Assembly: GCA_016191845.1 (NCBI GenBank)
Contig: JACPVF010000016.1
Coordinates: forward strand, 62,001-126,000
Length of the DNA: 64,000 bases
Reading direction: 5' to 3'
Source of the DNA: Chloroflexota bacterium
Lineage (GTDB): Bacteria; Chloroflexota; Anaerolineae; Anaerolineales; Villigracilaceae
Part shown: positions 1 through 10,170 of the stretch, in pieces
Position numbering within the stretch: the first letter of the stretch is position 1
Layout of the letters: the number at the start of each line of letters is the position of its first letter
Notes under the pieces: generated by a model
Seen by the model: the letters and a program-made list of their open reading frames with translations, nothing else
The model's database searches: none
What the model was told of the DNA's origin: nothing
Translations under genes and position numbers: made by a program

Positions 1-94
1 GACTGAAGCTGCGTGTGGCGGGCAGCACGTCGGCCAGGTAGTTGACCAGCCAGCCTGCCAGCAGTCCCAAGGGGAGAATGACCAGGATTGTCAT
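1..94 (-). CDS. Prepilin peptidase (A24 family), N-terminal fragment running off the window
   Basis: Minus-strand reading from ATG at 94: MTILVILPLGLLAGWLVNYLADVLPATRSFS, resembling the N-terminus of type IV prepilin peptidases; partial, not in ORF track. Confidence 0.6.
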   Translation of the reverse strand, partial: MTILVILPLGLLAGWLVNYLADVLPATRSFS

Positions 95-201
95 GCGGTT
101 ATTATAATCGAGGCGCTTGGCGGGCACGTACGCGCAAGTCAATTGCAATGTATAATGCCCACGATTATCCGCGTGACCATCAAAATCAATGAGGTGCCGA
201 C

Positions 202-1482
202 ATGGAAAAATTTTTGATCGAAGGTGGGGTGCCACTTAACGGCGAGATCATTCCTTCCGGGAACAAGAACGCCGCCCTGCCGTTGGTGGCGGCCTGCCTG
301 TTGAGCGAGGAACCTGTCACCCTGCGAAATGTGCCGCAGATCCGTGATGTGTTGGACATGCGCCGTCTGATCGAGAGTTTGGGCGCCACCGTTGAGGATG
401 TGGAACATAACACCTGGCGAATCACTTCGAAGAACATTTCCGCTTCGAGCCTGGACCCCGACCTGTGTCGTCGCATCCGTGCTTCGATCCTGCTGGCAGG
501 TCCTCTGCTGGCCCGTGCAGAAGGCATGCGCCTGCCGCCGCCTGGCGGGGATGTGATCGGCCGCCGCCGCCTGGATACGCATATCCTGGCCTTGCGTGCG
601 CTGGGCGCGACCATCGAGTATGACCGCGTCTTTGACATCAGTGCCCACCAGTTGTACGGAGCCGACATCCTGCTGGATGAAGCCAGTGTGACTGCCACCG
701 AGAACGCCATCATGGCCGCCGTCACAGCCAAGGGGACGACCACCCTCCACAACGCCGCCTCCGAGCCGCACGTGCAGGAACTCTGCCATTTTCTGAACGG
801 TTTGGGCGGACAGATCGAAAACATCGGCTCGAACACGCTCGTCATCCACGGCGTGGACAAATTGCACGGCGGCGAGTACACCATTGGCCCCGACTATCTT
901 GAAGTGATGAGTTATGTCGGCGCGGCGGCGGTCACCAAGGGGGAGGTGCGTGTCCGCTCGGCGGGTGCCCCGCATCTGCGCATGATCTCACAGGTCTTCC
1001 ACCGCCTGGGCGTAGCCTGGACTGTCGAAGGTGACGACCTGCTCGTCCACGGTGGCGAGAACCACCCGATCGTCTCCGATTTGGACGGAGCCGTGCCCGA
1101 GATCAAGACCAACATCTGGCCCGCTTTCCCCACCGACCTGACCAGCATCGCCATCACGGTCGCCACGCAAATGGAAGGTTCGGTGCTCTTCCATGACTGG
1201 ATGTTCTCGGGCCGCATGTATTTCACCGACAAATTGGTGGGCATGGGTGCGCGCATCATCCTATGTGATCCGTATCGCTGCCTTGTACAGGGACCGACCC
1301 GCCTATATGCGGAAAAGTTGGAGAGCCCCGACATCCGTGCAGGCATGGCGCTCCTGTTGGCGGCCCTGGCTGCCAAGGGGACGTCCACCATTCGCAATGT
1401 GGGGCAGATCGAGCGCGGTTATGAGCGCGTGGACGAGAAACTCCGCGCTTTGGGCGCGAAGATCGAACGGGTAAAAGAGTAG
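202..1482 (+). CDS. murA: UDP-N-acetylglucosamine 1-carboxyvinyltransferase
   Basis: Full-length ORF; GNKNAALPLVAACLL and PGGDVIGRRRLDTHILALRALGA motifs of MurA. Confidence 0.95.
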   Translation: MEKFLIEGGVPLNGEIIPSGNKNAALPLVAACLLSEEPVTLRNVPQIRDVLDMRRLIESLGATVEDVEHNTWRITSKNISASSLDPDLCRRIRASILLAGPLLARAEGMRLPPPGGDVIGRRRLDTHILALRALGATIEYDRVFDISAHQLYGADILLDEASVTATENAIMAAVTAKGTTTLHNAASEPHVQELCHFLNGLGGQIENIGSNTLVIHGVDKLHGGEYTIGPDYLEVMSYVGAAAVTKGEVRVRSAGAPHLRMISQVFHRLGVAWTVEGDDLLVHGGENHPIVSDLDGAVPEIKTNIWPAFPTDLTSIAITVATQMEGSVLFHDWMFSGRMYFTDKLVGMGARIILCDPYRCLVQGPTRLYAEKLESPDIRAGMALLLAALAAKGTSTIRNVGQIERGYERVDEKLRALGAKIERVKE

Positions 1483-1489
1483 AAGCAAC

Positions 1490-1521
1490 AAAAAAGCGCG
1501 GAGTATTCCGTGCTTTTTTTA
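1490..1521. terminator. Intrinsic, probably bidirectional terminator between convergent murA and lipoprotein gene
   Basis: AAAAAAGCGCGGA-GTAT-TCCGTGCTTTTTTT stem-loop flanked by A and T runs. Confidence 0.85.
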
Positions 1522-1532
1522 TTCGTTGTCAA

Positions 1533-2147
1533 CTATGGAGTGACGACCTTGACCTTGTCCATGGTCACGACCAGGTCCCACTTGTCATCGCCGTTGATGC
1601 AGGAGGCGGGGCCGTACACGTACTTGGAATTCTTCCCGCCCGGGTCGATGATGGCGGTAATCCAGTAGCACGGACCCTTGCCCGTGGTGGGTACATCCAC
1701 CTGGGTGGAGCCGTTCTTGCCAATAGCGCGTGAGATCATACCGCACTGGCCGAATGCATTGGGTTGCGACAGACCGATGGTCAAGGTGACGGGGTACTTG
1801 GTGTCATTCTTGAACATCACCGGGGTGGTTGCGCCCGAAGCGCCCACATCCAGCATGCCGTTACACTGATTGGCATTGTTGGCCGGGGGCTGGGTCGGCG
1901 GCAGGGTGGGGATCGACGAGGTCGGCGGAAGAACGAAGGTGGGGGTGGGAGGCGGCGTCTGGGTGGGGGTCTCCGTGGGCGGCACCTGGGTGGCGGTCGG
2001 GATGGCCGCCTGGGTCTGCGCGATCATGGTGGCGGCGGCCGCATTGGCCGTGGCCAGCACATCCGGGGTCGGCGTGGCAGGGGTCTGCGCGCCGCACGCG
2101 CTGAGCAGGACGACCAACAGCATGGATATGGCAATCAACTTTTTCAT
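1533..2147 (-). CDS. Putative lipoprotein with Thr/Pro-rich linker and C-terminal beta domain
   Basis: Signal peptide with lipobox (LLSACGAQ), TPTP linker; start taken at MKKLIAI rather than ORF start 2165. Confidence 0.7.
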   Translation of the reverse strand: MKKLIAISMLLVVLLSACGAQTPATPTPDVLATANAAAATMIAQTQAAIPTATQVPPTETPTQTPPPTPTFVLPPTSSIPTLPPTQPPANNANQCNGMLDVGASGATTPVMFKNDTKYPVTLTIGLSQPNAFGQCGMISRAIGKNGSTQVDVPTTGKGPCYWITAIIDPGGKNSKYVYGPASCINGDDKWDLVVTMDKVKVVTP

Positions 2148-2168
2148 CGTACTTATTCTCTCCATTTG

Positions 2169-2792
2169 TTACTTGATCTTGATACGGTTCTTGTATAACG
2201 TGATCGTGCGCTGGCCGCCGGTATCGAGCGAAAACTTGCCAGTGAACTGACGTCCACCCACCCAGGCCACGTAATCACACTTGCCAGAGGGGACCCTGAC
2301 TTCCGTGTATTTGCTTACGGGGAACTCCATGATGCTCAACGTGCCTTCTTTGTTGATGCACTGGAGCGAAATATAGGCCTGGGCATGCGACCGATTGGAA
2401 AGCATTATCTTTCCAGACGGTACAAGGGGCGGTAAAGTTCCATAAGATTGGAAACCCAGGGTGGCGGTGTAAGTCACCGGGGTATAAGTGAGCGATGGAG
2501 TCCCTGGGCCGAGTGTGGCGGTTGTGACAGTGCCGGTGGTGGTCGCTGTCAGTGGGACGGCCGTGGGGCTGGCTGTCGCTGTGGGCGGGAGCGGGGTGCT
2601 GGTCGGCTGGGGGGTATGGGTCGGAAGCGGGGTGGCCGACGGCAGGATCACGGGGGTCGATGACGCGGGGATCGCGGTGGGTGAAGCCGCCACCGCGGAA
2701 GGAGCGGGGTTCACGGTTTGCTCCAGGAACGCAGGCATGCATGCGTTCAAGAGGAGGGATAGACCCAAAACAGGCAGGAGCAATTTTTTCAT
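2169..2792 (-). CDS. Putative lipoprotein with Thr/Pro-rich linker
   Basis: MKKLLLPVLGLSLLLNAC lipobox, long TPTP linker; same architecture as neighbour. Confidence 0.7.
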   Translation of the reverse strand: MKKLLLPVLGLSLLLNACMPAFLEQTVNPAPSAVAASPTAIPASSTPVILPSATPLPTHTPQPTSTPLPPTATASPTAVPLTATTTGTVTTATLGPGTPSLTYTPVTYTATLGFQSYGTLPPLVPSGKIMLSNRSHAQAYISLQCINKEGTLSIMEFPVSKYTEVRVPSGKCDYVAWVGGRQFTGKFSLDTGGQRTITLYKNRIKIK

Positions 2793-2814
2793 GGCCCAAC
2801 TCCTTGAGGGAAAA

Positions 2815-3159
2815 TCAATTCTGCGCGGCGACTTCCATGAACTGGGTTACGATGTCGCGCAACATGCGCTCGGGCAGCGCGCCCACCTGGCGGTGGACGA
2901 TCTTGCCGTTCGCTACGAACAGCATGGTGGGGATGCCCTGGATGCCGTATTTTGTCATCCACTCGGGGTTTTCATCAGTGTTGACCTTGGCCACCACGAC
3001 TTTGTCAGCGTATTCGCTGGCGATCTTGTCGAGGATGGGTGCGACCATTTTGCACGGTCCGCACCACGGCGCCCAAAAATCGACGATCACGGGCACGGGC
3101 GACTGTAGAACGGTCTGCTCGAATTCGGCATCCGTGACGGGGATGGGTACTCCAGACAT
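2815..3159 (-). CDS. trxA: Thioredoxin
   Basis: VIVDFWAPWCGPCKMVAPILDKIA active site; start chosen at MSGVPIPV. Confidence 0.93.
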   Translation of the reverse strand: MSGVPIPVTDAEFEQTVLQSPVPVIVDFWAPWCGPCKMVAPILDKIASEYADKVVVAKVNTDENPEWMTKYGIQGIPTMLFVANGKIVHRQVGALPERMLRDIVTQFMEVAAQN

Positions 3160-3261
3160 ACGGTTATTATATTCCCTTTCTTGGCAGTTTTCGGCGGGTT
3201 GCTCTTGCCAAGTCACGGAGTATAACACAAAAAGATTTCTTCCCTGATATAATGGCGCGTC

Positions 3262-4176
3262 ATGACTGATTTCTTCAATCGCTGGCGTAATGGCCTTTCC
3301 AAGACCAGCAAGACCGCCTTCGGGCGCATTGCATCCCTGTTTGGAGCCACCGAGATCACTGACGAGACCTGGGATGAGCTGGAAACTCTGCTCATTCAGG
3401 CGGATCTGGGGGTGGAGACCGCCACCTCGGTGTTGGAGTCTCTCAAACGCACCGTGCGGACCGAAGGCCTGACCCGCTCCGAGGAACTTTCATCCGCGCT
3501 TCGGGCGGAACTTCGTGCCCGCCTCGATGTGCCTCCCACGCTGACATGGGCTAACAAGCCCAATGTAGTGATGGTGGTCGGCGTGAACGGCTCGGGCAAG
3601 ACCACCACGCTCGCCAAGCTCACGCAGCGCTACCAGCGCGAAGGCAAGTCGATCCTGCTCGGCGCGGCAGACACCTTCCGTGCAGCGGCGGTGGACCAAC
3701 TCCAGGTGTGGGGGAATCGGCTTGGGGTGGAAGTCATTGCTGGGGCGCCTGAATCAGACCCAGGGGCGGTGGCCTTTAACGCCGTCCAGGCGGGAGTCGC
3801 CCGAGGTGTGGACATTGTCTTCGTCGACACGGCAGGACGCCTGCACACGCGCTTCAATCTGATGGAAGAGCTTAAGAAGGTCCACCGCGTGGTCGGCAAG
3901 GCCCTGCCTGGCTCGCCGCATGCCGTCTGGCTGGTGTTGGACGCCACCACGGGACAGAACGCCCTGCAGCAGGCCAAGTCTTTCAAGCAGGCGGTCCATG
4001 TGACGGGAGTGATCCTTTCGAAGCTGGATTCCTCTGCGCGTGGCGGGATGGCCTTCGCCATTCAGCGTGAACTGGGATTGCCCATTTTATTTGCGGGTCT
4101 GGGTGAGAAGCCTGAAGACTTACAGCCCTTTGACCCTGATGCTTTTGTGGATGGAATTTTGGACTCCAAAGCCTAG
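3262..4176 (+). CDS. ftsY: Signal recognition particle receptor FtsY
   Basis: GVNGSGKTTTLAKL, DTFRAAAVDQL, DTAGRLH, SKLDSSARGG motifs. Confidence 0.95.
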   Translation: MTDFFNRWRNGLSKTSKTAFGRIASLFGATEITDETWDELETLLIQADLGVETATSVLESLKRTVRTEGLTRSEELSSALRAELRARLDVPPTLTWANKPNVVMVVGVNGSGKTTTLAKLTQRYQREGKSILLGAADTFRAAAVDQLQVWGNRLGVEVIAGAPESDPGAVAFNAVQAGVARGVDIVFVDTAGRLHTRFNLMEELKKVHRVVGKALPGSPHAVWLVLDATTGQNALQQAKSFKQAVHVTGVILSKLDSSARGGMAFAIQRELGLPILFAGLGEKPEDLQPFDPDAFVDGILDSKA

Positions 4177-4200
4177 CTTTGGAAATTATTTGGAGGAATG

Positions 4201-5284
4201 ATGCAAGATTTGCTCAATCGCTTGCAGGCCGCGCAGGACCTGACACAACAACTCCTGGTGCGCCTTTGACTTCCCTTCCAAGGAAGCTCAACTTTTCCAA
4301 TTAGAACGAGAAACCGAACAGCCTGAATTCTGGAATGACCCTGCCGCTGCCCAGCGCACGATGAAGACCGTATCGAGCCTGCGCGCGGATGTGGAGGGTT
4401 GGAACGCGCTTACCCGCCACCTGGCCGACCTGACCGATCTGGCGAAGCTCGATGACGAGTCGTTGCGTGCCGACCTGGAGTCCGAGGTCGCCAAGCTCGA
4501 AGCGGAACTCGACAAGCGTTCCTTTGCCGCCATGCTTTCAGGCAAATACGATGAAGACAGCGCGCTGCTGGCCATCCATGCAGGCGCGGGTGGCACCGAT
4601 TCGCAGGATTGGGCGGCCATGCTTCAGCGCATGTATCTGCGTTGGGCGGAAAGCCACAACTTCGAGACCGAGATCCTCGATTTCACTGACGGCGGCGAGG
4701 CGGGCACCAAGAGTGTGACCATCGCCGTCAACGGGCGTTACGCCTATGGGTATCTACGCTCCGAGAAGGGCGTGCATCGCCTGGTGCGACTCTCGCCCTT
4801 TGATGCGGCGCATCGTCGCCACACATCCTTTGCGCTGGTCGAAGTCCTGCCGCAGGACCCCATGGATGCGGCCGAGATCGAGATCAGCCCCAACGACGTC
4901 AAGATGGACGTCTTCCGCTCTTCGGGTGCAGGCGGACAGAACGTGCAGAAGAATGCCACCGCCGTGCGCCTGACGCACATCCCGACGGGGATTGTGGTTA
5001 CCTGTCAGAACGAGCGCTCGCAGTTGCAGAACCGCGAGAACGCCATGCGCGTCTTGCGTGCCCGTCTGCTCGAAATGAAGCAGGCTCAAAAGGATCAGGA
5101 GATCGCCGTCCTGCGCGGCGAATATACCAAGGCCGAGTGGGGCAGCCAGATCCGTTCGTACGTACTGCATCCCTACCAGATGGTCAAGGACCATCGTACC
5201 GACTATGAAACAGGCAACTCCCAGGCCGTCCTCGATGGTGACCTGGACGGGTTCATGGAAGCCTATCTAAAAAGCACAAACTAG
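4201..5284 (+). CDS. prfB: Peptide chain release factor 2, expressed via +1 programmed frameshift (CTT TGA C at 4264-4270)
   Basis: Short ORF MQDLLNRLQAAQDLTQQLLVRL ends at in-frame TGA 4267-4269; +1 shift gives DFPSKEAQLFQLERETEQPEFWNDPAAAQRT in frame with the downstream RF2 ORF (GAGGTDSQDWAAML, SSGAGGQNVQKNATAVRLTHIPTG). Alternative ATG at 4198. Confidence 0.93.
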
Positions 5285-5294
5285 GAGAACAACA

Positions 5295-5537
5295 ATGAGC
5301 GAACATATTGCCAAGCTGGAACAATTCATCGCTGCCAGGATCCTCAAGCAGCCCAACCGCAAGATTGGCGCCGACGAGGCCCTCATTTCGAGTGGTCTGG
5401 TCGACTCCTTCAGCCTGATGGACATCGCTCTGTTCGTCGAGGATACCTTCGGCGTCCGCATTGAAGACACCGAATTGAATGCCCAGACCTTTGATACGCT
5501 TAATCAACTATCCGCCTTGATCGATTCGCGTAAATAA
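5295..5537 (+). CDS. Acyl carrier protein-like
   Basis: LISSGLVDSFSLMDIALFVEDTFGVRI: phosphopantetheine-site-like DSF motif. Confidence 0.8.
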   Translation: MSEHIAKLEQFIAARILKQPNRKIGADEALISSGLVDSFSLMDIALFVEDTFGVRIEDTELNAQTFDTLNQLSALIDSRK

Positions 5538-7222
5538 TGACCACATTTCCCGAACGGCTGAAAAGCCTCTACACCCAAGACCCCGAGCGGGTTGCTATTC
5601 ATTTGCAGCAGGCGGGGCGTGACGACCTGCCCATCAGCTTTCACCAATTAATGTGCGGTGCGTCGGCCTATGCGCGCACCTATGCCCGCGAGGGACTTCA
5701 ACCTGGCGAAGTGGTGGTGCTGATCCTTCAGCATGGCGAGGATTTGATCTACGCTTTTTGGGGCGCCATCCTGCACGGCGCCATCCCCTCGATCATGCCT
5801 TTCCTGACCGAGAAGCTGTCGCCCGAGCGTTACCGCGCCGACCTGACCGCGCTGGTCTCGGTCACGCGCCCTGCGGGGATCGTGACCTATCCCGAGTTCG
5901 AGGATGAGGTCCATTCGGCGCTCAACGCGGATAGTTCGGTCCGCATCGTGGTGACCACCGACCGCCTGGAGCCTCAAGCGGATCCCGATTTCGCGGCGCT
6001 TTCTGGCTTCCAGCGCCAGCCCACCGATATTGTCCTGCTTCAGCATTCCTCTGGAACGACAGGCCTGCAAAAAGGTGTGGCGCTCGCGCATCAAGCGGTC
6101 TTCAATCAACTCAACGCCTACAGTGCCGCCCTGAGCCTCAACGCTGATGACGTGGTCGTCTCCTGGCTGCCGCTCTATCACGACATGGGACTGATCGCGG
6201 GCTTCCTGATGCCCATCCTTTCGGGTACCACGCTCGTGCTAAGTTCTCCGTTCGACTGGGTGCGTGCACCATACAAGCTGATGCACTCGGTGACGAAGTA
6301 CAAGGGCACGCTGTCCTGGCTGCCTAATTTTGCTTATAACTTCTGTGCGCAGAAGATCCGCGAGCGCAACCTCGAAGGCGTGGACCTCTCGACCTGGCGC
6401 GCCATCATCAACTGCTCTGAGCCTGTTCGCTGGGAGAGCCATCAGGCTTTCTACGAGAAATTCAAGGCCTATGGTCTGCGCCATGAGGCCTTACAGGCTT
6501 CCTACGCGATGGCGGAAAACGTCTTCGGCGTGACCCAATCGGATTTGTCGGAGCCGCCCATGGTCGAGGAGATCGACCGCGAAGCCTTCATGGTCGAGCG
6601 CGTGGCCAAAGCTCCCTTCGATGGCCGTCCTGCCATGAAGATGATGTCCTCAGGGAAACCGCTTTCCAATACACGCATCCGCGTGGTGAATGAAAAGGGC
6701 GAAGACCTGCCCGAGCGCATCATTGGCGAACTGGTCCTGCAAAGTGACTGTATGTTGACCGAGTATTACAATCGTCCCGATGCGACCGAAAAGGCGTTGA
6801 TCGGCGGTTGGTATTACACGGGTGATTATGGCTACGTCTCGCAGGGCGAAGTCTTCGTTTCGGGCCGCAAAAAGGACATGATCATTGTCGGCGGCAAGAA
6901 CGTGTATCCGCAGGATCTCGAGTCCCTCACATACGAGGTGCCTGGCGTCCATGCGGGGCGCTCGGTGGCCTTTGGTATGTTCGACGAAGAGGAGGGAACT
7001 GAGGAAGTGGTTATCATCGCCGAGGTTGACTCGGAGGATGAGGCCGAACGCCAGAAAGTGGCGGACGCCATCCGCCTGCATGTAACCAAGAATTCCGCCA
7101 TTGCATTGCGTCATGTCAAAGTGGTGGGCCCCAAGTGGATTGTCAAGACGTCCAGTGGAAAAACCGCCCGTTCCGCCAATAAAGAGAAGTTCCTTAAGGA
7201 ATTGGGACAACAAGGCGGCTAG
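5537..7222 (+). CDS. AMP-dependent synthetase / fatty acyl-AMP ligase family
   Basis: LQHSSGTTGLQKGVALAH, SWLPLYHDMGLIAGFL, YTGDYGYV, GRKKDMIIVGGKNVYPQDLE. Confidence 0.9.
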   Translation: MTTFPERLKSLYTQDPERVAIHLQQAGRDDLPISFHQLMCGASAYARTYAREGLQPGEVVVLILQHGEDLIYAFWGAILHGAIPSIMPFLTEKLSPERYRADLTALVSVTRPAGIVTYPEFEDEVHSALNADSSVRIVVTTDRLEPQADPDFAALSGFQRQPTDIVLLQHSSGTTGLQKGVALAHQAVFNQLNAYSAALSLNADDVVVSWLPLYHDMGLIAGFLMPILSGTTLVLSSPFDWVRAPYKLMHSVTKYKGTLSWLPNFAYNFCAQKIRERNLEGVDLSTWRAIINCSEPVRWESHQAFYEKFKAYGLRHEALQASYAMAENVFGVTQSDLSEPPMVEEIDREAFMVERVAKAPFDGRPAMKMMSSGKPLSNTRIRVVNEKGEDLPERIIGELVLQSDCMLTEYYNRPDATEKALIGGWYYTGDYGYVSQGEVFVSGRKKDMIIVGGKNVYPQDLESLTYEVPGVHAGRSVAFGMFDEEEGTEEVVIIAEVDSEDEAERQKVADAIRLHVTKNSAIALRHVKVVGPKWIVKTSSGKTARSANKEKFLKELGQQGG

Positions 7223-7229
7223 GAGCAAA

Positions 7230-8090
7230 ATGTCCTCAGCGGATCAACTTCGACAGGCAGTGGCACTGGCGCGCGCAGGACGCAAGGTGGAGGCGCGCGA
7301 CATCCTGCTGGCCCTGGTGGATGAGGATCCGCACAATGAGATGGCCTGGATATGGCTATCGGGTTTGGTGGATACGCTCGATGACAAGATCATCGCCTGC
7401 GAAAATATTCTGACCATCAACCCGTCTAATGACAGGGTTCGGGCCTATCTGTCTCAACTGCTGGAAGAACAGAATCAATTGACCCGCCTGGAGGCGGCAG
7501 CGCAGGTTGTTGCCCCGCAGGTGGATCCTGTTGTAGATACCTCGCTGCGCTCCGCTGACCCTGACCCGTCCGTGCCAAGCTGGGAACTGGCGAAACATCA
7601 GGAAATGGAGGGGCAGTTCACCCAGGCCTTGGAGACGTATCGCAACCTGGCCTCTCTGACCAAGGACTCGCGTCAGTTCGACCGTATCTACAAAGAGATC
7701 ACGCGCCTCGAAAGCCTGCAGAAGGAGCGCATCGCGTACGTCGCGCCATCTTCGTCCATTGTTCGCATGGCCTTCGGTTGGCCATTGCTGTACCTATCCT
7801 TGGTTGTGGTTCAGGTTGGGGGTAAGTTCTTTATGTACCCTGCTTGGTATCTATGGCTGGGGATTCCCTTTGTGGCCTTCGGGAGCTTTCTAATTGCCCT
7901 GTCGGAGGTCAATGCCCGCCACCCGATCTGGAAGGCCCTGTTCGAGGAGGAGAATTCCAAGGGGTCGGGCTTTGCCCGTTTCATGGCGGGACTGATGGGG
8001 TGGATGTTGGTCATCTTTCCACACTTGATGCTAATTGGTGACTCTGTCCTTCGCTTGCGAAACTTCCAGATTCCTCCCATACCCCTTTAG
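7230..8090 (+). CDS. TPR-like membrane protein
   Basis: N-terminal helical repeat region, C-terminal TM segments; start ATG 7230 chosen (ORF begins upstream, overlapping previous gene). Confidence 0.65.
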   Translation: MSSADQLRQAVALARAGRKVEARDILLALVDEDPHNEMAWIWLSGLVDTLDDKIIACENILTINPSNDRVRAYLSQLLEEQNQLTRLEAAAQVVAPQVDPVVDTSLRSADPDPSVPSWELAKHQEMEGQFTQALETYRNLASLTKDSRQFDRIYKEITRLESLQKERIAYVAPSSSIVRMAFGWPLLYLSLVVVQVGGKFFMYPAWYLWLGIPFVAFGSFLIALSEVNARHPIWKALFEEENSKGSGFARFMAGLMGWMLVIFPHLMLIGDSVLRLRNFQIPPIPL

Positions 8091-8099
8091 GGAATTCAT

Positions 8100-8786
8100 A
8101 TGCTGCCGCTCAGTGACACCGAGTCCAATCGCTACTCCTTCTTCCCGTTCATGACCTTTTTGCTCATTGCGGTCAACATCGGGATTCACCTGATCGTGAC
8201 CTTTACCCCGCAGCAGAACTTCTGGAAGTTCTTGATGTATTACGGCTTCACGCCGACCCTGATTGCGGGGGCGGTTGGCCCTGGCGTCATCTCCAATTTC
8301 ACATCCATCTTCTTGCACAGCGGCTGGACTCACCTGCTGGGCAACATGCTGCCGCTCTGGGTGTTTGGCCGCCGCGTGGAAGATGCCTGTGGCTCCTGGC
8401 GTTTTCTGGCTTTTTATCTTTTGGCGGGAACCTCGGCTAATCTGCTATTTGCCGTGATCCAACACGACTCGCCCATCCCGGGCATCGGGGCCAGTGGGGC
8501 CATCTTTGGGGTTATGGGCGCATATTTGTTGCTATATCCCACGGGGCGTATCCGTACACTGGTCTTCATCAGTTTTGTGCCGCTCTGGCCGCGTATTCGT
8601 GCCATTTGGATCGTGTTGTACTTTGTTGCGATCCAGATCATTCCCGCTGTCGACATTCTGCTCCACAAGGCGGATTACAGCGTGAATCACTGGGCCCACC
8701 TGGGCGGATTCTTTTCTGCGGTGTTCATCCTGCTCTTCATTCGCCCCGAAGCTTACGCCCGTTACGTGAGTGATACCCTCGTGTAG
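8100..8786 (+). CDS. Rhomboid family intramembrane serine protease
   Basis: GASGAIFGVMGAYLLLYP catalytic Ser and HWAHLGGFFSAVF catalytic His; multi-TM. Confidence 0.9.
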   Translation: MLPLSDTESNRYSFFPFMTFLLIAVNIGIHLIVTFTPQQNFWKFLMYYGFTPTLIAGAVGPGVISNFTSIFLHSGWTHLLGNMLPLWVFGRRVEDACGSWRFLAFYLLAGTSANLLFAVIQHDSPIPGIGASGAIFGVMGAYLLLYPTGRIRTLVFISFVPLWPRIRAIWIVLYFVAIQIIPAVDILLHKADYSVNHWAHLGGFFSAVFILLFIRPEAYARYVSDTLV

Positions 8787-8802
8787 TGGTCTCCGTTAAA
8801 CG

Positions 8803-8837
8803 AAAAGAGCGAGCCTTGACCAGAGGTTCGCTCTTTT
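8803..8837. terminator. Bidirectional intrinsic terminator between convergent genes
   Basis: AAAAGAGCGAgcc...TCGCTCTTTT inverted repeat. Confidence 0.8.
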
Positions 8838-8857
8838 GATTCTTGCCTTGATCGAGA

Positions 8858-9643
8858 TTAACCACCCGTGGGCAGACGCTTCTCGAGCGTGCGATTGAAG
8901 ATATCCTCGCTCTCCTGCGAAGCGCCAGACTTGCGTTTGGCCTTCTGCTGCTGATTGCGGGTCTTGGCGCGGCTCTGTGCCTGCATCCACGCGATTTGCA
9001 TGGCGGTCATCTCGGGCTCGCTGGAAACAGGCTCGGCTTCCATCTCGTAGACTTCATCCTGCTGTTTCTTGCCACGGCGTTTGCCGCCGCCACGTTCCTT
9101 GCGCTCTTCGCGTTCGGGCTTTTCCTCTTCCACGGCCTCGGGAAGCAGGGCTTTCATGCTCAAGCGGATCTGGCGCTTGCGGCGGTCAACTTCCAGCACT
9201 TTGGCTTCGACGTCATCGCCTTCCTTGACGACTTCGTTCGGGGTTTTGACGTAGCCACGGGTCAGTTCGCTGACATGGACCAGACCCGGGCGTTCCGCGC
9301 CAATGTCCACGAAGGCGCCGTAGGTTTCGATGCGCACGACCTTGCCCTTCACGACCATGTCGGGGTGGATTTCACGCCATTCGAGGCCGAGCGGCTCGAT
9401 CATGGTCAATTCGATGCGATCCTTCTTGACGCGGCGCACCCACACGTCAACGATCTGGCCTTCCTTGACCACGTCCTCGACCTTGTTGACGGCTTCCTTC
9501 TGCAGCTGCGAGATGTGGATCACGCCAGGCAAAACATTGCCGACGTCCACAAGAGCGCCGGCAAGGGTGGTCTTGACTACCTTTCCACTGAGTTTGGTCT
9601 TTGGTTCGAGCGCGCTCACGGGCGCGGTGTCAGTAGTAACCAT
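8858..9643 (-). CDS. S1 RNA-binding domain protein (ribosomal protein S1-like)
   Basis: Two S1 repeats: LVDVGNVLPGVIHISQL and AFVDIGAERPGLVHVSELTRGYV. Confidence 0.85.
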   Translation of the reverse strand: MVTTDTAPVSALEPKTKLSGKVVKTTLAGALVDVGNVLPGVIHISQLQKEAVNKVEDVVKEGQIVDVWVRRVKKDRIELTMIEPLGLEWREIHPDMVVKGKVVRIETYGAFVDIGAERPGLVHVSELTRGYVKTPNEVVKEGDDVEAKVLEVDRRKRQIRLSMKALLPEAVEEEKPEREERKERGGGKRRGKKQQDEVYEMEAEPVSSEPEMTAMQIAWMQAQSRAKTRNQQQKAKRKSGASQESEDIFNRTLEKRLPTGG

Positions 9644-9780
9644 TGTTTTCTCCTGCTTGTAGTTTTGTATAATGCCGAAAAACGATTATACCTGCACGGC
9701 AACATCCCGTCAATTGCATTGACAGGGAAATTGTCGTGCAGTGTAAACAGGTTGTAAGTTGATGGGGAGAAGAGGAGGCG

Positions 9781-10170
9781 TTAGCGCCAGAGATAATCCA
9801 TGTCCGATTTTTTGTTTTGGCCGTTCTTCTGTGTGCCGTAAACCTCGAACATGCGCACAAAGATATCCATGTCGCCGGGCGTCATCTCGAGGATCTGAAA
9901 ACCCACGTTGAACGAGGTCGGGTCGAAGCGGTCGGGCTCGCACCAACGGCTGATGGCCGAGAAGATCATGAACTGCTTGTCGGCGATCTCCGGGTTCAGG
10001 TCGATGCGCATGACGTAACGCGCATTCAGCGGTACGGCCTTCTGACAGTCGAGTTTGAAACCGCCCGTGCTGATGTCGGTCAGGTGACCCAGCAACTGAC
10101 CTGTCGATTCATCCGTGACGCGCATGTAATACGAAAATTGGCGACGGTCGAGGTGTCTTCGTTCAGCCAT
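9781..10170 (-). CDS. PilZ domain protein
   Basis: MAERRHLDRRQFSYYMRV...GHLTDISTGGFKLD pattern typical of PilZ (RxxxR, DxSxxG). Confidence 0.75.
   Translation of the reverse strand: MAERRHLDRRQFSYYMRVTDESTGQLLGHLTDISTGGFKLDCQKAVPLNARYVMRIDLNPEIADKQFMIFSAISRWCEPDRFDPTSFNVGFQILEMTPGDMDIFVRMFEVYGTQKNGQNKKSDMDYLWR

Noticed and set aside
139-975. 278-aa and 232-aa antisense ORFs opposite murA
   Set aside because: Shadow ORFs of a certain conserved gene
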